The notes beneath the pieces are model-generated. The model saw nothing but the letters and a program-made list of their open reading frames with translations, was not told the DNA's origin and did not search any database. 64,000 bases of DNA, taken from contig NZ_JAEVLS010000002.1 of the NCBI RefSeq assembly GCF_016801985.1, forward strand, positions 1,054,001-1,118,000, written 5' to 3'. Of the stretch, positions 45,756-54,442 are shown piece by piece (the stretch's first letter is position 1; each line of letters opens with the position of its first letter). The position numbers and the translations under genes were made by a program. This DNA comes from Steroidobacter gossypii (GTDB lineage: Bacteria; Pseudomonadota; Gammaproteobacteria; Steroidobacterales; Steroidobacteraceae).

Positions 45756-47162
45756 GTGATGACAAGATTGAGATCGTTGCTGGCGGGCGCGCTGCTGATC
45801 GGCGCCGGCGTGAGTCAGACAACGCTGGCTGCGACCGGGCCGTACTGGCAGCCGAAAGACGCCAACTACAGCGAAGCGTATGTGAAGGAGCCGACGCCGC
45901 CGGGCATCCAGGTGGTCCAGACCGAGCTGGAAGGGCCGCTGTACGCCACCGCCGAAGGCAAGACGCTGTACATCTGGCCGCTGGGCAATCTGCGCAACGG
46001 CAACGCCGGCGACCGTCGCAACAGCGGCGAATCCACCTGCGACGACACGATCTACAAAGAAACGACCGGCTACATGAGTCCTTATCCGGGCGGCTTCCTG
46101 CTGCCCGAGCTGGACAAGCGCAAGAGCTGCCAGGATCTGTGGCCACCGGTGCTCGCGCCGGCGGACGCGAAGCCCGTGGGCAAATGGACCTTGGTGAAGC
46201 GCAAGGATGGCAAGAGCCAGTGGGCGTATGACGGCTATCCCGTGTACACGTCACATCTCGACCGCAAGACCGGCGATGTGTTCGGCGGTACCAATGCGTT
46301 GAATGGCGGCGCGGAGGGCATCGTGCGCGAGCCGATCGGTCCGCCGCCCGATGTGCCACCGGAACTGGCGATTGCGCCGTTTCGTACCGGACACATGATC
46401 ACCACCTCCAAGGGTTACTCGGTGTACGCCTCCGACGCCGACGAGCCCGGCAAGTCGAACTGCACCGGCAAGTGCCTGTCGGATTGGAATCCGGTGCTGG
46501 CGCCGCAGACCGCGCGTTCCAAAGGCGATTGGAGCGTGGTCGAACGCTCGCCTGGTATCAAGCAATGGGCGTATCGCGGCAAGCCGCTGTATACCTATGT
46601 GCACGAGAAGAAGACGCGCGCCGTGACTGGAAGTGATATTCCGGGCTGGAACAACGTGTACACGCAGCGCGCGCTACCGCCGCCGGCGGACTTCACCGTG
46701 CAGGATTCGCGCATCGGCCAGGTGCTGGCGGACAAGAATGGCAAGACCATCTATCTCTACCAGTGCAACGACGACGCCATGGATCAGCAGACCTGCGATC
46801 ATCCCGATGCGCCGCAGGTGTATCGGATGGCGATCTGCGGCAACTTCGATCCCGAGGTGTGTAACAAGACCTTTCCGTACGTGCAGGCCTCGCCCGGCGC
46901 GAAAAGCGACAGCAGTCTGTGGACGGTGGTCACCATCGATCCGAAGACCGGCAAGTGGGCCAAGCCCGGCGATGCCGGCGCGCTCAACGTGTGGGCGTAT
47001 CGCGGCCGTCCCGTTTACACCTATGGCGACGATTTGAAGCCGGGCGACGCGAACGGCGACAATTACGGCGAGTTCAACGGCCAGCGCAACGGCTTCCGTG
47101 CGTTCTGGCTGCGTGACGACTATCGAAACAATTCGCTGGGCCGACTGGCGAACGATCGTTAA
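45756..47162 (+). CDS. Exported PF03640-type secreted repeat protein
   Basis: A 468-residue protein with a signal peptide (RSLLAGALLIGAGVSQTTLA). At least three PF03640 (secreted repeat of unknown function) units are visible: TAEGKTLYIWPLGNL...CQDLWPPVLAP...GKSQWAYDGYPVYT, then SKGYSVYASDADEPGKSNCTGKCLSDWNPVLAP...IKQWAYRGKPLYTY, then DKNGKTIYLYQCNDD...NVWAYRGRPVYTYGDD. Each has a cysteine-rich middle and an aromatic W-A-Y-R/D-G-P-Y end. Related repeats sit near redox and electron-transfer systems. It lies 21 nt after the DUF1552 gene. Confidence 0.82.
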   Translation: MMTRLRSLLAGALLIGAGVSQTTLAATGPYWQPKDANYSEAYVKEPTPPGIQVVQTELEGPLYATAEGKTLYIWPLGNLRNGNAGDRRNSGESTCDDTIYKETTGYMSPYPGGFLLPELDKRKSCQDLWPPVLAPADAKPVGKWTLVKRKDGKSQWAYDGYPVYTSHLDRKTGDVFGGTNALNGGAEGIVREPIGPPPDVPPELAIAPFRTGHMITTSKGYSVYASDADEPGKSNCTGKCLSDWNPVLAPQTARSKGDWSVVERSPGIKQWAYRGKPLYTYVHEKKTRAVTGSDIPGWNNVYTQRALPPPADFTVQDSRIGQVLADKNGKTIYLYQCNDDAMDQQTCDHPDAPQVYRMAICGNFDPEVCNKTFPYVQASPGAKSDSSLWTVVTIDPKTGKWAKPGDAGALNVWAYRGRPVYTYGDDLKPGDANGDNYGEFNGQRNGFRAFWLRDDYRNNSLGRLANDR

Positions 47163-47188
47163 CGGTTCGGCGACTCGAGGGGGCTGAT

Positions 47189-48343
47189 ATGACCAAGCCT
47201 GATATCTCCAGGAATGCATCTCGGAAGCTGACCCTGCGCGGCGCCGCCGCGCTTCGGAAGCGTAAGGTGCGCGGCGCCGCCGCGCTGCTCGCAGCATCGG
47301 CGAGCATCGTGTTGTCCACGGCCGCCGCGCAGCCGCTGCAGGAGGAAGGCCAGGCGATCTTGAAGGATCGCAAGATCGGTTATGCGCTGACCCACAAGTA
47401 CTGGGCCGTGTACGAGACCGAAGGCGCCAAGACCGAATGTCCGCAAGGCTTCAACGACGGGCCGCGCGAGCAGTTCAAGAAGCTCTACGGCGACGGTAAG
47501 AAACGTTCCATCGTCGAGGCGCAGTTGAAGCGCGAAGGCGAGCAGTGGCATCCGACCACCGAGCCCGAGTCGTTCAAGTTCCTCGAAGCCCAGGGCAACA
47601 CCTCCTACGGCCTGAACCTGGACGGCAGGATCGGCCCCGAGGATTTCCTGAGCCCCGAAGGCGAAAAGGGCATCGATAATCAGCTGTATCGCGTGATCGG
47701 CTGCATCGGCCACTACCGCACCATGGGCACCATCAATCACTTCGAGAATCTGTTCATGCGCAGCTACGACGATGCCCGCATCGTGATCGAGCTGACCGAA
47801 GTGGATGACTTGAAGAATGACGATGCCGTGGTGGTGACGACCTATCGCGGCAGCGACGGTTTGTTACAGGACGCGACCGGCGAAGGCTTCATCCCCGGCG
47901 GCACACAACGTATCGACCTGCGCTGGGGCAAGGAATACGTGAGCCAGCTGAAGGGCAAGATCGTCGACGGCGTGCTCACCACCGAGCCGGCCGATCGCGT
48001 GATGCTGCCTTGGGGTGTGACATTCGGCACCAGCGGTCATCATATCTTCCGCGGCTTTCAGCTCAGCCTGAAGCTCGATCCGCAGGCGGCCGAGGGCCTG
48101 ATGGCCGGCTACGTGGACGTGAAGGCATTCAATCATCATCTGAATACTTCCTGGTCCACGCATCATCACAGCTACGGTCAGCTGTCCTCGCCCTCGCAAT
48201 ACAAGGCGATGATGCGCCTGGCCGACGGCTATCCCGATCCCAAGACCGGCAAGAACACCGCCATCTCCTCGGCGGTGCGCGTCAAGTTCACGCAGGTCTA
48301 TGTGCGCCAGCCCGAACAGCGGGAGCTGGTGTCGAAGAAGTGA
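47189..48343 (+). CDS. Exported protein of unknown function in the DUF1592/DUF1552 unit
   Basis: A 384-residue protein. After an unusually long basic N-terminus (KLTLRGAAALRKRKVRGAAAL, containing a 33-bp duplication) comes a signal core (LLAASASIVLSTAAAQ). The mature protein has KIGYALTHKYWAVYETEGAKTECPQGFNDGPREQFK, RIGPEDFLSPEGEKGIDNQLYRVIGCIGHYR and a His-rich segment FNHHLNTSWSTHHHSYGQLSSPSQYKAM that could bind metal. A late KFTQVYVRQPEQREL closes it. No family name recognised. It follows the PF03640 gene by 26 nt and ends the unit before an 11-bp hairpin. Confidence 0.7.
   Translation: MTKPDISRNASRKLTLRGAAALRKRKVRGAAALLAASASIVLSTAAAQPLQEEGQAILKDRKIGYALTHKYWAVYETEGAKTECPQGFNDGPREQFKKLYGDGKKRSIVEAQLKREGEQWHPTTEPESFKFLEAQGNTSYGLNLDGRIGPEDFLSPEGEKGIDNQLYRVIGCIGHYRTMGTINHFENLFMRSYDDARIVIELTEVDDLKNDDAVVVTTYRGSDGLLQDATGEGFIPGGTQRIDLRWGKEYVSQLKGKIVDGVLTTEPADRVMLPWGVTFGTSGHHIFRGFQLSLKLDPQAAEGLMAGYVDVKAFNHHLNTSWSTHHHSYGQLSSPSQYKAMMRLADGYPDPKTGKNTAISSAVRVKFTQVYVRQPEQRELVSKK
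47235..47286 (+). repeat. In-frame 33-bp duplication with 19-bp direct repeats
   Basis: TGCGCGGCGCCGCCGCGCT occurs at 47235-47253 and again at 47268-47286, a spacing of 33 bp (11 codons). It doubles an RGAAAL segment in the basic part of the signal region of the exported protein. Confidence 0.85.
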
Positions 48344-48349
48344 TATTCC

Positions 48350-48380
48350 GGGTGCGCAGGAAATTTCAGCCTGCGCACCC
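48350..48380 (+). terminator. Hairpin ending the DUF1592/DUF1552 unit
   Basis: GGGTGCGCAGG and CCTGCGCACCC form a perfect 11-bp stem with a 9-nt loop, 6 nt after the stop. No T-run follows, but position and strength suggest transcript termination or 3' protection before the bkd operon. Confidence 0.55.
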
Positions 48381-48506
48381 ATGCTTGCCACGATCATGCA
48401 GAGAGACGCCTTCGCGGCGTGAATTTGGCGAAGAAATGACCGCGATGCGCTAGCTAGACTGCTCCCGCTACAACATGCAGACAACAAACGTTGTTAGGGG
48501 GCCGTC

Positions 48507-49784
48507 ATGCTGCATTCACCCCGCCTGGATCGTCAGGCGGTGGCGCTCAAGCCGGCGCGTAACGCGCCGCTGACGCTGCGAATTCCCGAGCCCGCCGCCC
48601 GACCGGGCGAACCGGCCAACTTCAGTCAATTGCGCCTGTCGGCGCCGGGCGCGGTGCGACGCCCCGCGCTGGACACCGAAGCCCGCTCGATGCACGACCT
48701 CGCGTACGAGCTGATTCGCGTGCTCGACGACCGTGGCAACGCGGTCGGACCGTGGGCGCCCGATCTTTCCACGGCGACGCTGCTCGCTGGTCTTCGCACG
48801 ATGTTGCTGACCCGTGTGTTCGACGAGCGCATGTATCGGGCGCAGCGTCAGGGCAAATGTTCCTTTTACGTGAGAAGCACCGGCGAGGAAGCGGTGACGG
48901 CCGCGCAGGCCGCGGCGCTCGAAAGCAGCGACATGTGCTTTCCGAGCTATCGTCAGCAGGGGCTGCTGATCGCGCGTGGCTATCCCATCCTCAAAATGAT
49001 GGGGCAGGTTTATTCCAACACGCTCGATCCGCTGCTCGGCCGGCAGATGCCGGTGATGTACTCCAGTCGCGAGCACAATTTCTTCACCGTCTCGGGCAAT
49101 CTCGGCACGCAGTTCATCCAGGCCGTGGGCTGGGCGATGGGCTCTGCCTTGAGTGGCGATACGCGCATCGCGGCGAGTTGGGTGGGCGATGGCACGACCG
49201 CTGAAGGCGACTTCCACTACGCGCTGACGTTCGCTTCAGTGTATCGCGCCCCGGTGCTCTTGAACGTCGTCAACAATCAGTGGGCGATCTCGTCTTTCCA
49301 GGGCATCGCCGGCGGCGATGAAGCGCCGTTCGCCGCGCGCGCCATCGGCTATGGCCTGCCGGCCTTGCGCGTCGATGGCAACGATTTTCTTGCCGTGTAC
49401 GCAGCGACCAGGTGGGCTGCACAGCGCGCACGCTCCAATCATGGCGCGACGCTGATCGAGTTGTTTACTTATCGAGCCGAGGCTCATTCGACCAGCGACG
49501 ATCCAAGTCGCTATCGGCCGGCGGACGAAAGCGCGAAGTGGCCGCTGGGCGATCCGATCGCGCGTTTGAAGCAGCACCTGATCGAGCGGGGCGATTGGAG
49601 CGAGCAGAAGCACGCTGCGCTGCTGGAGGAAGTGACGCAGGAGGTTCGCGCCGTGCAGAAAGAAGCGGAGGCGAACGGCATTCACGGCAACAACAAAACT
49701 CACAGTCCGAAGACCATGTTCGACGGCGTGTTCAAGGATCCCGATCCGAGACTGCTGAAGCAGCGCCAGGAGGCGGGATACTGA
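48507..49784 (+). CDS. bkdA1: Branched-chain 2-oxoacid dehydrogenase E1 alpha subunit
   Basis: A 425-residue thiamine-diphosphate enzyme subunit, behind TTGTTAGGGGG. It decarboxylates the 2-oxoacids of Val, Leu and Ile. Family features: MLLTRVFDERMYRAQRQGKCSFYVRSTGEEA near residues 101-130, the TPP/Mg motif WVGDGTTAEGDFHYALTFASVYRAPVLLNVVNNQWAIS near residues 228-265 (GDG...NN), the phosphorylation-loop region YRAEAHSTSDDPSRYRP near residues 319-335, and a C-terminal GIHGNNKTHSPKTMFDGVF. The long N-terminus (first 65 residues) is typical of Pseudomonas-type BkdA1. It is the first gene of bkdA1-A2-B-lpdV. Confidence 0.93.
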   Translation: MLHSPRLDRQAVALKPARNAPLTLRIPEPAARPGEPANFSQLRLSAPGAVRRPALDTEARSMHDLAYELIRVLDDRGNAVGPWAPDLSTATLLAGLRTMLLTRVFDERMYRAQRQGKCSFYVRSTGEEAVTAAQAAALESSDMCFPSYRQQGLLIARGYPILKMMGQVYSNTLDPLLGRQMPVMYSSREHNFFTVSGNLGTQFIQAVGWAMGSALSGDTRIAASWVGDGTTAEGDFHYALTFASVYRAPVLLNVVNNQWAISSFQGIAGGDEAPFAARAIGYGLPALRVDGNDFLAVYAATRWAAQRARSNHGATLIELFTYRAEAHSTSDDPSRYRPADESAKWPLGDPIARLKQHLIERGDWSEQKHAALLEEVTQEVRAVQKEAEANGIHGNNKTHSPKTMFDGVFKDPDPRLLKQRQEAGY

Positions 49785-49786
49785 GC

Positions 49787-50800
49787 ATGGCGACGATGAA
49801 CATGATTCAGGCCCTGAACTCGGCCATGGCCACCATGATGACGCGCGATCCGAAGGTGGTGGTGTTCGGCGAGGACGTGGGCTATTTCGGCGGCGTGTTT
49901 CGCGCCACCGACGGTTTGCAAAAGAAATTTGGCAGGCACCGCTGTTTCGATACGCCGATCGCCGAGGGCGGCATCGTCGGTGCAGCCATCGGCATGGGGG
50001 CTTACGGCATGCGGCCGGTGGTGGAGATCCAGTTCGCGGACTACATCTATCCGGCGTTCGATCAGATCACGTCCGAGGCGGCGCGCATCCGCTATCGCTC
50101 GGCCGGCGAGTTCGGTGTGCCCATCGTGGTGCGCTCGCCCTATGGCGGCGGCATCTTCGGCGGCCAGACGCACAGCCAGAGCCCGGAGGCGTTGTTCACG
50201 CACGTGGTGGGCTTGAAGGTGGTGATCCCTTCGACCCCGTATGACGCCAAGGGGCTGCTGATCAGCGCCATCGAAGATGACGATCCGGTGATGTTCTTCG
50301 AACCCAAGCGCCTGTACACCGGGCCGTTCGACGGCCGCCACGATGTGGCCGTGAAACCCTGGTCGGTGCACCCGGCCAGCGAGGTGCCCGAGGATTACTA
50401 CAAGGTGCCGCTCGGCAAAGCGTCGGTGGTGCGCGAAGGCGACGAGGTGACCGTGCTGGCTTACGGAACGATGGTGCATGTCGCGCTCGCCGCTGCGAAG
50501 GAGAGCGGCGTGGACGCCGAGGTCATCGATCTGCGCAGCCTGATTCCACTCGACATGGAGACGATCGCGGATTCGGTCAACAAGACCGGTCGCTGCATCG
50601 TGGTTCACGAGGCGACCAAGACCAGCGGCTTCGGCGCGGAGCTGGCGGCGTTGGTGCAGCGTGAATGTTTCTATCAGCTGGAGGCGCCGGTGGAGCGCGT
50701 GACGGGTTGGGATATTCCTTATCCGCACGCCTTCGAATGGCAGTACTTCCCCGGCCCGGCGCGCGTCGGGGCGGCGCTGCGCCAGGCGCTGGAGGCATAA
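49787..50800 (+). CDS. bkdA2: Branched-chain 2-oxoacid dehydrogenase E1 beta subunit
   Basis: A 337-residue partner of E1 alpha; its ATG is 2 nt after the alpha stop. It begins TMNMIQALNSAMATMMTRDPKVVVFGEDVGYFGGVFRAT, then FDTPIAEGGIVGAAIGMGAYGMRPVVEIQFADYIYPAFDQI and VVRSPYGGGIFGGQTHSQSPEALFTHV. It ends HAFEWQYFPGPARVGAALRQALEA, all diagnostic of the transketolase-like E1 beta domain. A longer in-frame start exists upstream, but it lies inside bkdA1. It forms the alpha2beta2 E1 tetramer. Confidence 0.93.
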   Translation: MATMNMIQALNSAMATMMTRDPKVVVFGEDVGYFGGVFRATDGLQKKFGRHRCFDTPIAEGGIVGAAIGMGAYGMRPVVEIQFADYIYPAFDQITSEAARIRYRSAGEFGVPIVVRSPYGGGIFGGQTHSQSPEALFTHVVGLKVVIPSTPYDAKGLLISAIEDDDPVMFFEPKRLYTGPFDGRHDVAVKPWSVHPASEVPEDYYKVPLGKASVVREGDEVTVLAYGTMVHVALAAAKESGVDAEVIDLRSLIPLDMETIADSVNKTGRCIVVHEATKTSGFGAELAALVQRECFYQLEAPVERVTGWDIPYPHAFEWQYFPGPARVGAALRQALEA

Positions 50801-50802
50801 CG

Positions 50803-52251
50803 ATGGGTCAGTACAGCTTCAAGCTGCCCGACGTGGGCGAGGGCACGGCCGAGGCCGAGATCGCCGAGTGGCGCGTGAAAGTGGGCGACCGCGTCGAGGA
50901 AGATCAGCCGCTGGTCGACATGATGACCGACAAGGCCACCGTCGAGCTGACCTCGCCGGTCGCCGGCGTCGTGCAAAGCATCGCCGGCAAGGCCGGCGAG
51001 AAGGCGGCTGTGGGATCGGTGCTGGTCGTGCTGGAAACCGCTGGCTCCGACTCGGCCCCTGAGCCGACAAAGCAAGTCGCCGCCGAGCAAAGCAGTCCGG
51101 TCGCCGCCGTCGAGGACAAACATTCCTTGGCCGTCGATCAGAGTTCTCGCATTGCCGCTGTTCAGAGGGAACAAACGTCGGCCGGTCAAAGCAGATCAGC
51201 GGCAGCGGCGGCGAAGCCAGCCCCGATCAATGCGGTCGCGCAAGCGGCTGTGGAACAGCGCCGCACGGGCACCGGGCCGGTGGCGTTGTCGGACGTTACT
51301 TTCAAACGCGGCGGCGAACAGCAGGCGCGTCCACTGCGTGGCCAGCGGCCGGCGGCGTCGCCTGCCGTCCGACGGCGAGCGGATGAGCTCGGGATCAAGC
51401 TGCAGTACGTTCGTGGCAGCGGTCCGAGTGGTCGCATCATGCACTCGGATCTGGATGCGTTTCTCGCCAGCGAGGCGGCAGGAGAAACAGTCGGCAGCGC
51501 GGCGAACGATAGCAGCCTGGGCGAAGCCCCGAACTATCTGTATGCCAAGCTCACTGGCGGCGAAGATGTCGCAGTCATCGGCCTGCGACGACAAATCGCC
51601 GAACGCATGCAGGCGGCGAAACGTCACATTCCCCACTTCACCTATGTGGAAGAAGTCGACGTCACCGAGCTCGAACAGCTGCGCGCGCATCTGAACGCCA
51701 CGCGCGCTCCGGGTCAGCCAAAACTGACCTTGCTTCCGTTCCTCATGCGCGCTCTGGTCCGAGTGCTGCGTGAGTTCCCACAGATGAATGCCACGTACGA
51801 CGACGAAGCGGGCATCATCCATCGCAGCGCTCCAGTGCACATCGGCATGGCAGTACAAACAACTCGTGGCCTGCTCGTCGCCGTCATCAAGCACGCCGAA
51901 GCGCGTGATGTTTGGGACTGCGCAACGGAAGTTTCGCAACTGGCAACCGTCGCACGCGACGGCAAAGCATCGCGAGAGCAACTGACGGGCTCGACCATCA
52001 CGATCACCAGCCTCGGCCCGCTCGGCGGCGTGTCGGCGACACCGGTCATCAACCGCCCCGAGGTGGCCATCATCGGCCCGAACAAGATCGTCGAGCGCCC
52101 CGTGGTGCGCGACGGTCAGATCGTGATCCGCAAAATGATGAACCTGTCGTCCTCGTTCGATCATCGGGTCATCGACGGCGCCGAGGCCGCCGAGTTCATT
52201 CAACGGCTGCGCTCGGTGCTCGAGCAACCCGCCACCATTTTCGTCCGGTGA
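50803..52251 (+). CDS. bkdB: Dihydrolipoyl transacylase E2 of the branched-chain 2-oxoacid dehydrogenase
   Basis: A 482-residue core subunit. The lipoyl domain has KLPDVGEGTAEAEIAEWRVKVGDRVEEDQPLVDMMTDKATVE, with the lipoylated Lys near residue 45. A long Ala/Ser/Gln-rich linker (about residues 80-170) follows, then the E3-binding domain ASPAVRRRADELGIKLQYVRGSGPSGRIMHSDLDAF near residues 185-220. The 2-oxoacid acyltransferase domain ends with the catalytic SSFDHRVIDGAEAAEF near residues 447-462. It starts 2 nt after bkdA2 and is the scaffold for E1 and E3. Confidence 0.93.
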   Translation: MGQYSFKLPDVGEGTAEAEIAEWRVKVGDRVEEDQPLVDMMTDKATVELTSPVAGVVQSIAGKAGEKAAVGSVLVVLETAGSDSAPEPTKQVAAEQSSPVAAVEDKHSLAVDQSSRIAAVQREQTSAGQSRSAAAAAKPAPINAVAQAAVEQRRTGTGPVALSDVTFKRGGEQQARPLRGQRPAASPAVRRRADELGIKLQYVRGSGPSGRIMHSDLDAFLASEAAGETVGSAANDSSLGEAPNYLYAKLTGGEDVAVIGLRRQIAERMQAAKRHIPHFTYVEEVDVTELEQLRAHLNATRAPGQPKLTLLPFLMRALVRVLREFPQMNATYDDEAGIIHRSAPVHIGMAVQTTRGLLVAVIKHAEARDVWDCATEVSQLATVARDGKASREQLTGSTITITSLGPLGGVSATPVINRPEVAIIGPNKIVERPVVRDGQIVIRKMMNLSSSFDHRVIDGAEAAEFIQRLRSVLEQPATIFVR

Positions 52252-52254
52252 CTC

Positions 52255-53658
52255 ATGAGCGAAACCATCAAGACGCGAGTGTTGGTAGTAGGCGGCGGCC
52301 CCGGCGGCTATGTCACGGCGCTGCGCGCGGCTCAACTCGGCTTGCAAGTCACGTTGGTGGAAGGCGACCGGCTCGGCGGCACCTGCCTGATCCGCGGCTG
52401 CATTCCGTCGAAGGCGCTGATTCACGCGGCGGCCAAATTCAGCAGCGTGCGTGAGGCCGCGAAGCAGGGCGGCAGCTTGGGCATCTCCCTGAGCGTCGAG
52501 CCGACCCTGAACCTGAGCGAGACCGTGCGCTGGAAAGACGGGGTGGTGAATCGTCTCAACGAAGGCGTGGCCGGGTTGCTCCGTCGCGCCAAGGTGCAAG
52601 TGATCTCCGGCTGGGCCAGCTTCAACGATGCCAGATCCTGTGTCGTGCAGACCGCATCGGGGGCGGTGACCATCACCGCCGAGCACGTTGTGCTGGCAAC
52701 CGGCTCCGAGCCGGTGGCGTTGCCGGGCCTGCCGTTTGGCGGTCCCATCATTTCCTCGACCGAAGCGCTGTCGCTGCAAAGCTTGCCTCGCAGCCTCGCC
52801 GTGATCGGTGCTGGCTACATCGGCCTCGAGCTGGGGTCGGCGTTCCGGAAGCTGGGTGTCGATGTGACCGTGCTCGAAGCCCAGGATCGCATCCTGCCGC
52901 TTTATGACAGCGCCTTGGTCAAGCCGGTCGCACGCTGGCTGGAGCGGGCCGGGGTGGCCGTCCATCTGGGCGCGACGGTGATGGGCTTCGAAGCAGGCTC
53001 GCTGTTCGCTCGCAGTCAGGACGGCAAGACGCTGGCAGTGAAGGCGGAGCAAGTGCTGGTCACCGTCGGTCGCCGGCCACGCACACAGGGCTGGGGTCTG
53101 GAGAACATGGGCGTGGACATGAGCGGCCGGTTTGTTTACGTCGACGATCAATGCCGCACCTCGATGCGAAATGTGTGGGCCATCGGCGATCTGGTGGGCG
53201 AGCCCATGCTCGAACACAAGGCGGCCGCGCAAGGCGAGATGGTGGCGGAGCTCATCGCGGGTCAGCGCCGGCGCTTCAATCCGGTCGCGATCCCCGCGGT
53301 GTGTTTCACCGAGCCCGAGATCGTCAGCGTGGGCCTGTCGCCGGGCGATGCCGGCGCGGGCGACATCGAAGTCATCAACGCGCAGTTCCCGTTCGCGGCC
53401 AACGGTCGTGCGCTGTCGATGGAAGCAAGCGACACCGGCGGCTTCGTTCGCGTGGTGGCGCGCAAACACGATCGGCGCTTGCTTGGGATTCAAGCGGTGG
53501 GTGCGCACGTCTCCGAGCTTTCAGGCGAGTTTGCGCTGGCGCTCGAGATGGGCGCGACGCTCGAGGACATCGCCGGCGTCATTCACGCACACCCCACACT
53601 GTCCGAAGCATTCTTCGAGACCGCGCTGGCGGGTCTCGGCCATGCCCTGCACGTGTGA
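52255..53658 (+). CDS. lpdV: Dihydrolipoyl dehydrogenase E3
   Basis: A 467-residue flavoprotein that re-oxidises the dihydrolipoyl arm of E2. It has VLVVGGGPGGYVTALRAAQLG (FAD site), the redox-active disulfide GGTCLIRGCIPSKALI near residues 43-58, VIGAGYIGLELGSAFRKLG (NAD site), and AHPTLSEAFFETAL near residues 444-457 with the catalytic His-Glu pair. It starts 3 nt after bkdB, so it is the dedicated E3 of this complex. The gene symbol is given from context. Confidence 0.93.
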   Translation: MSETIKTRVLVVGGGPGGYVTALRAAQLGLQVTLVEGDRLGGTCLIRGCIPSKALIHAAAKFSSVREAAKQGGSLGISLSVEPTLNLSETVRWKDGVVNRLNEGVAGLLRRAKVQVISGWASFNDARSCVVQTASGAVTITAEHVVLATGSEPVALPGLPFGGPIISSTEALSLQSLPRSLAVIGAGYIGLELGSAFRKLGVDVTVLEAQDRILPLYDSALVKPVARWLERAGVAVHLGATVMGFEAGSLFARSQDGKTLAVKAEQVLVTVGRRPRTQGWGLENMGVDMSGRFVYVDDQCRTSMRNVWAIGDLVGEPMLEHKAAAQGEMVAELIAGQRRRFNPVAIPAVCFTEPEIVSVGLSPGDAGAGDIEVINAQFPFAANGRALSMEASDTGGFVRVVARKHDRRLLGIQAVGAHVSELSGEFALALEMGATLEDIAGVIHAHPTLSEAFFETALAGLGHALHV

Positions 53659-53680
53659 GCCAACAGGAGGACAAAGCGAG

Positions 53681-54151
53681 ATGAGCGGCGGCCTCGACAA
53701 AATCGACTACAAGATCCTGTCGGTCCTGCAGCAGGATGCGTCATTGTCGGCGGCCGAAGTCGCCGAGTCGGTCGGCCTGTCGCAATCCCCCTGCTGGCGA
53801 CGCATCCAACGCCTGAAGGACGACGGCTACATCACCAAGATCGTGGCGCTGCTCGATCGCCAGAAGCTCGGCCTGCGCGCGCAACTGTTCGTGCAGGTCA
53901 AGGTGGTCAAGAACGACCGCGCCAGCCTCGCCGAATTCTCCGAGGCGATCCGGGCTTTTCCCGAAGTCATGGAGTGCCACGTGGTGTTGGGCGTGTTCGA
54001 CTTCCTGCTGCGCGTGGTGGCCAAGGACATGGACGCTTACGAAACCTTCTACTTCGAAAAGCTGTCCCGCGTGCCGCACATCCTCGAAGTGACTTCCTAC
54101 GTGGCGGCTTCGGAGATCAAGACCACCACCGCGTGGCCGTTGCAGATCTAG
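53681..54151 (+). CDS. Lrp/AsnC-family regulator, copy 1 (probable BkdR)
   Basis: A 156-residue regulator behind AGGAGG, 22 nt after lpdV, so it is co-transcribed with bkd. The HTH SAAEVAESVGLSQSPCWRRIQRLKDDGYI near residues 25-53 and the RAM/AsnC ligand-binding domain (FVQVKVVKNDRASLAEFSEAIRAFPEVMECHVVLGVFDFLLRVVAKDM) are intact. Lrp proteins sense amino acids, and in Pseudomonas BkdR activates the bkd operon in response to branched-chain amino acids. A near twin lies 291 bp downstream. Confidence 0.9.
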   Translation: MSGGLDKIDYKILSVLQQDASLSAAEVAESVGLSQSPCWRRIQRLKDDGYITKIVALLDRQKLGLRAQLFVQVKVVKNDRASLAEFSEAIRAFPEVMECHVVLGVFDFLLRVVAKDMDAYETFYFEKLSRVPHILEVTSYVAASEIKTTTAWPLQI

Positions 54152-54245
54152 CAACGGGCCGCGCATCGAACGCACCACCACCCTCGCAAGGCGCATGCCG
54201 TGCGAGGCGCTCGCCCGTTCCTCCAATACCTGAAACCTTTTTCAT

Positions 54246-54261
54246 AAATTCCCGGGAATTT
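54246..54261. promoter_or_regulatory. 16-bp perfect palindrome between the twin lrp genes
   Basis: AAATTCCCGGGAATTT is self-complementary over all 16 bases and lies in an AT-richer stretch, 180 bp before the second regulator. It is a plausible operator for one of the flanking Lrp proteins or another factor. The rest of the 291-bp gap shows no gene. Confidence 0.5.
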
Positions 54262-54442
54262 CGTTAGCGTCTTGCGTCCGACAAGATTACATGCCATTAC
54301 ATGCATCACTACGCTACCAAACGCACCGAGGTTGATATTTAAAGCCAGCGAACAAGCCCAACGCACAAAATCGTCCTAAGACATGCCTTGAAGACAGGAA
54401 AGCCCGACCAGCACATCGAGGCTTCCAAATTTGTTAGGGGGA

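Noticed and set aside
51196-53508. A 770-codon minus-strand frame opposite bkdB and lpdV
   Set aside because: The plus-strand E2 and E3 genes carry complete catalytic motifs; the antisense frame has none.
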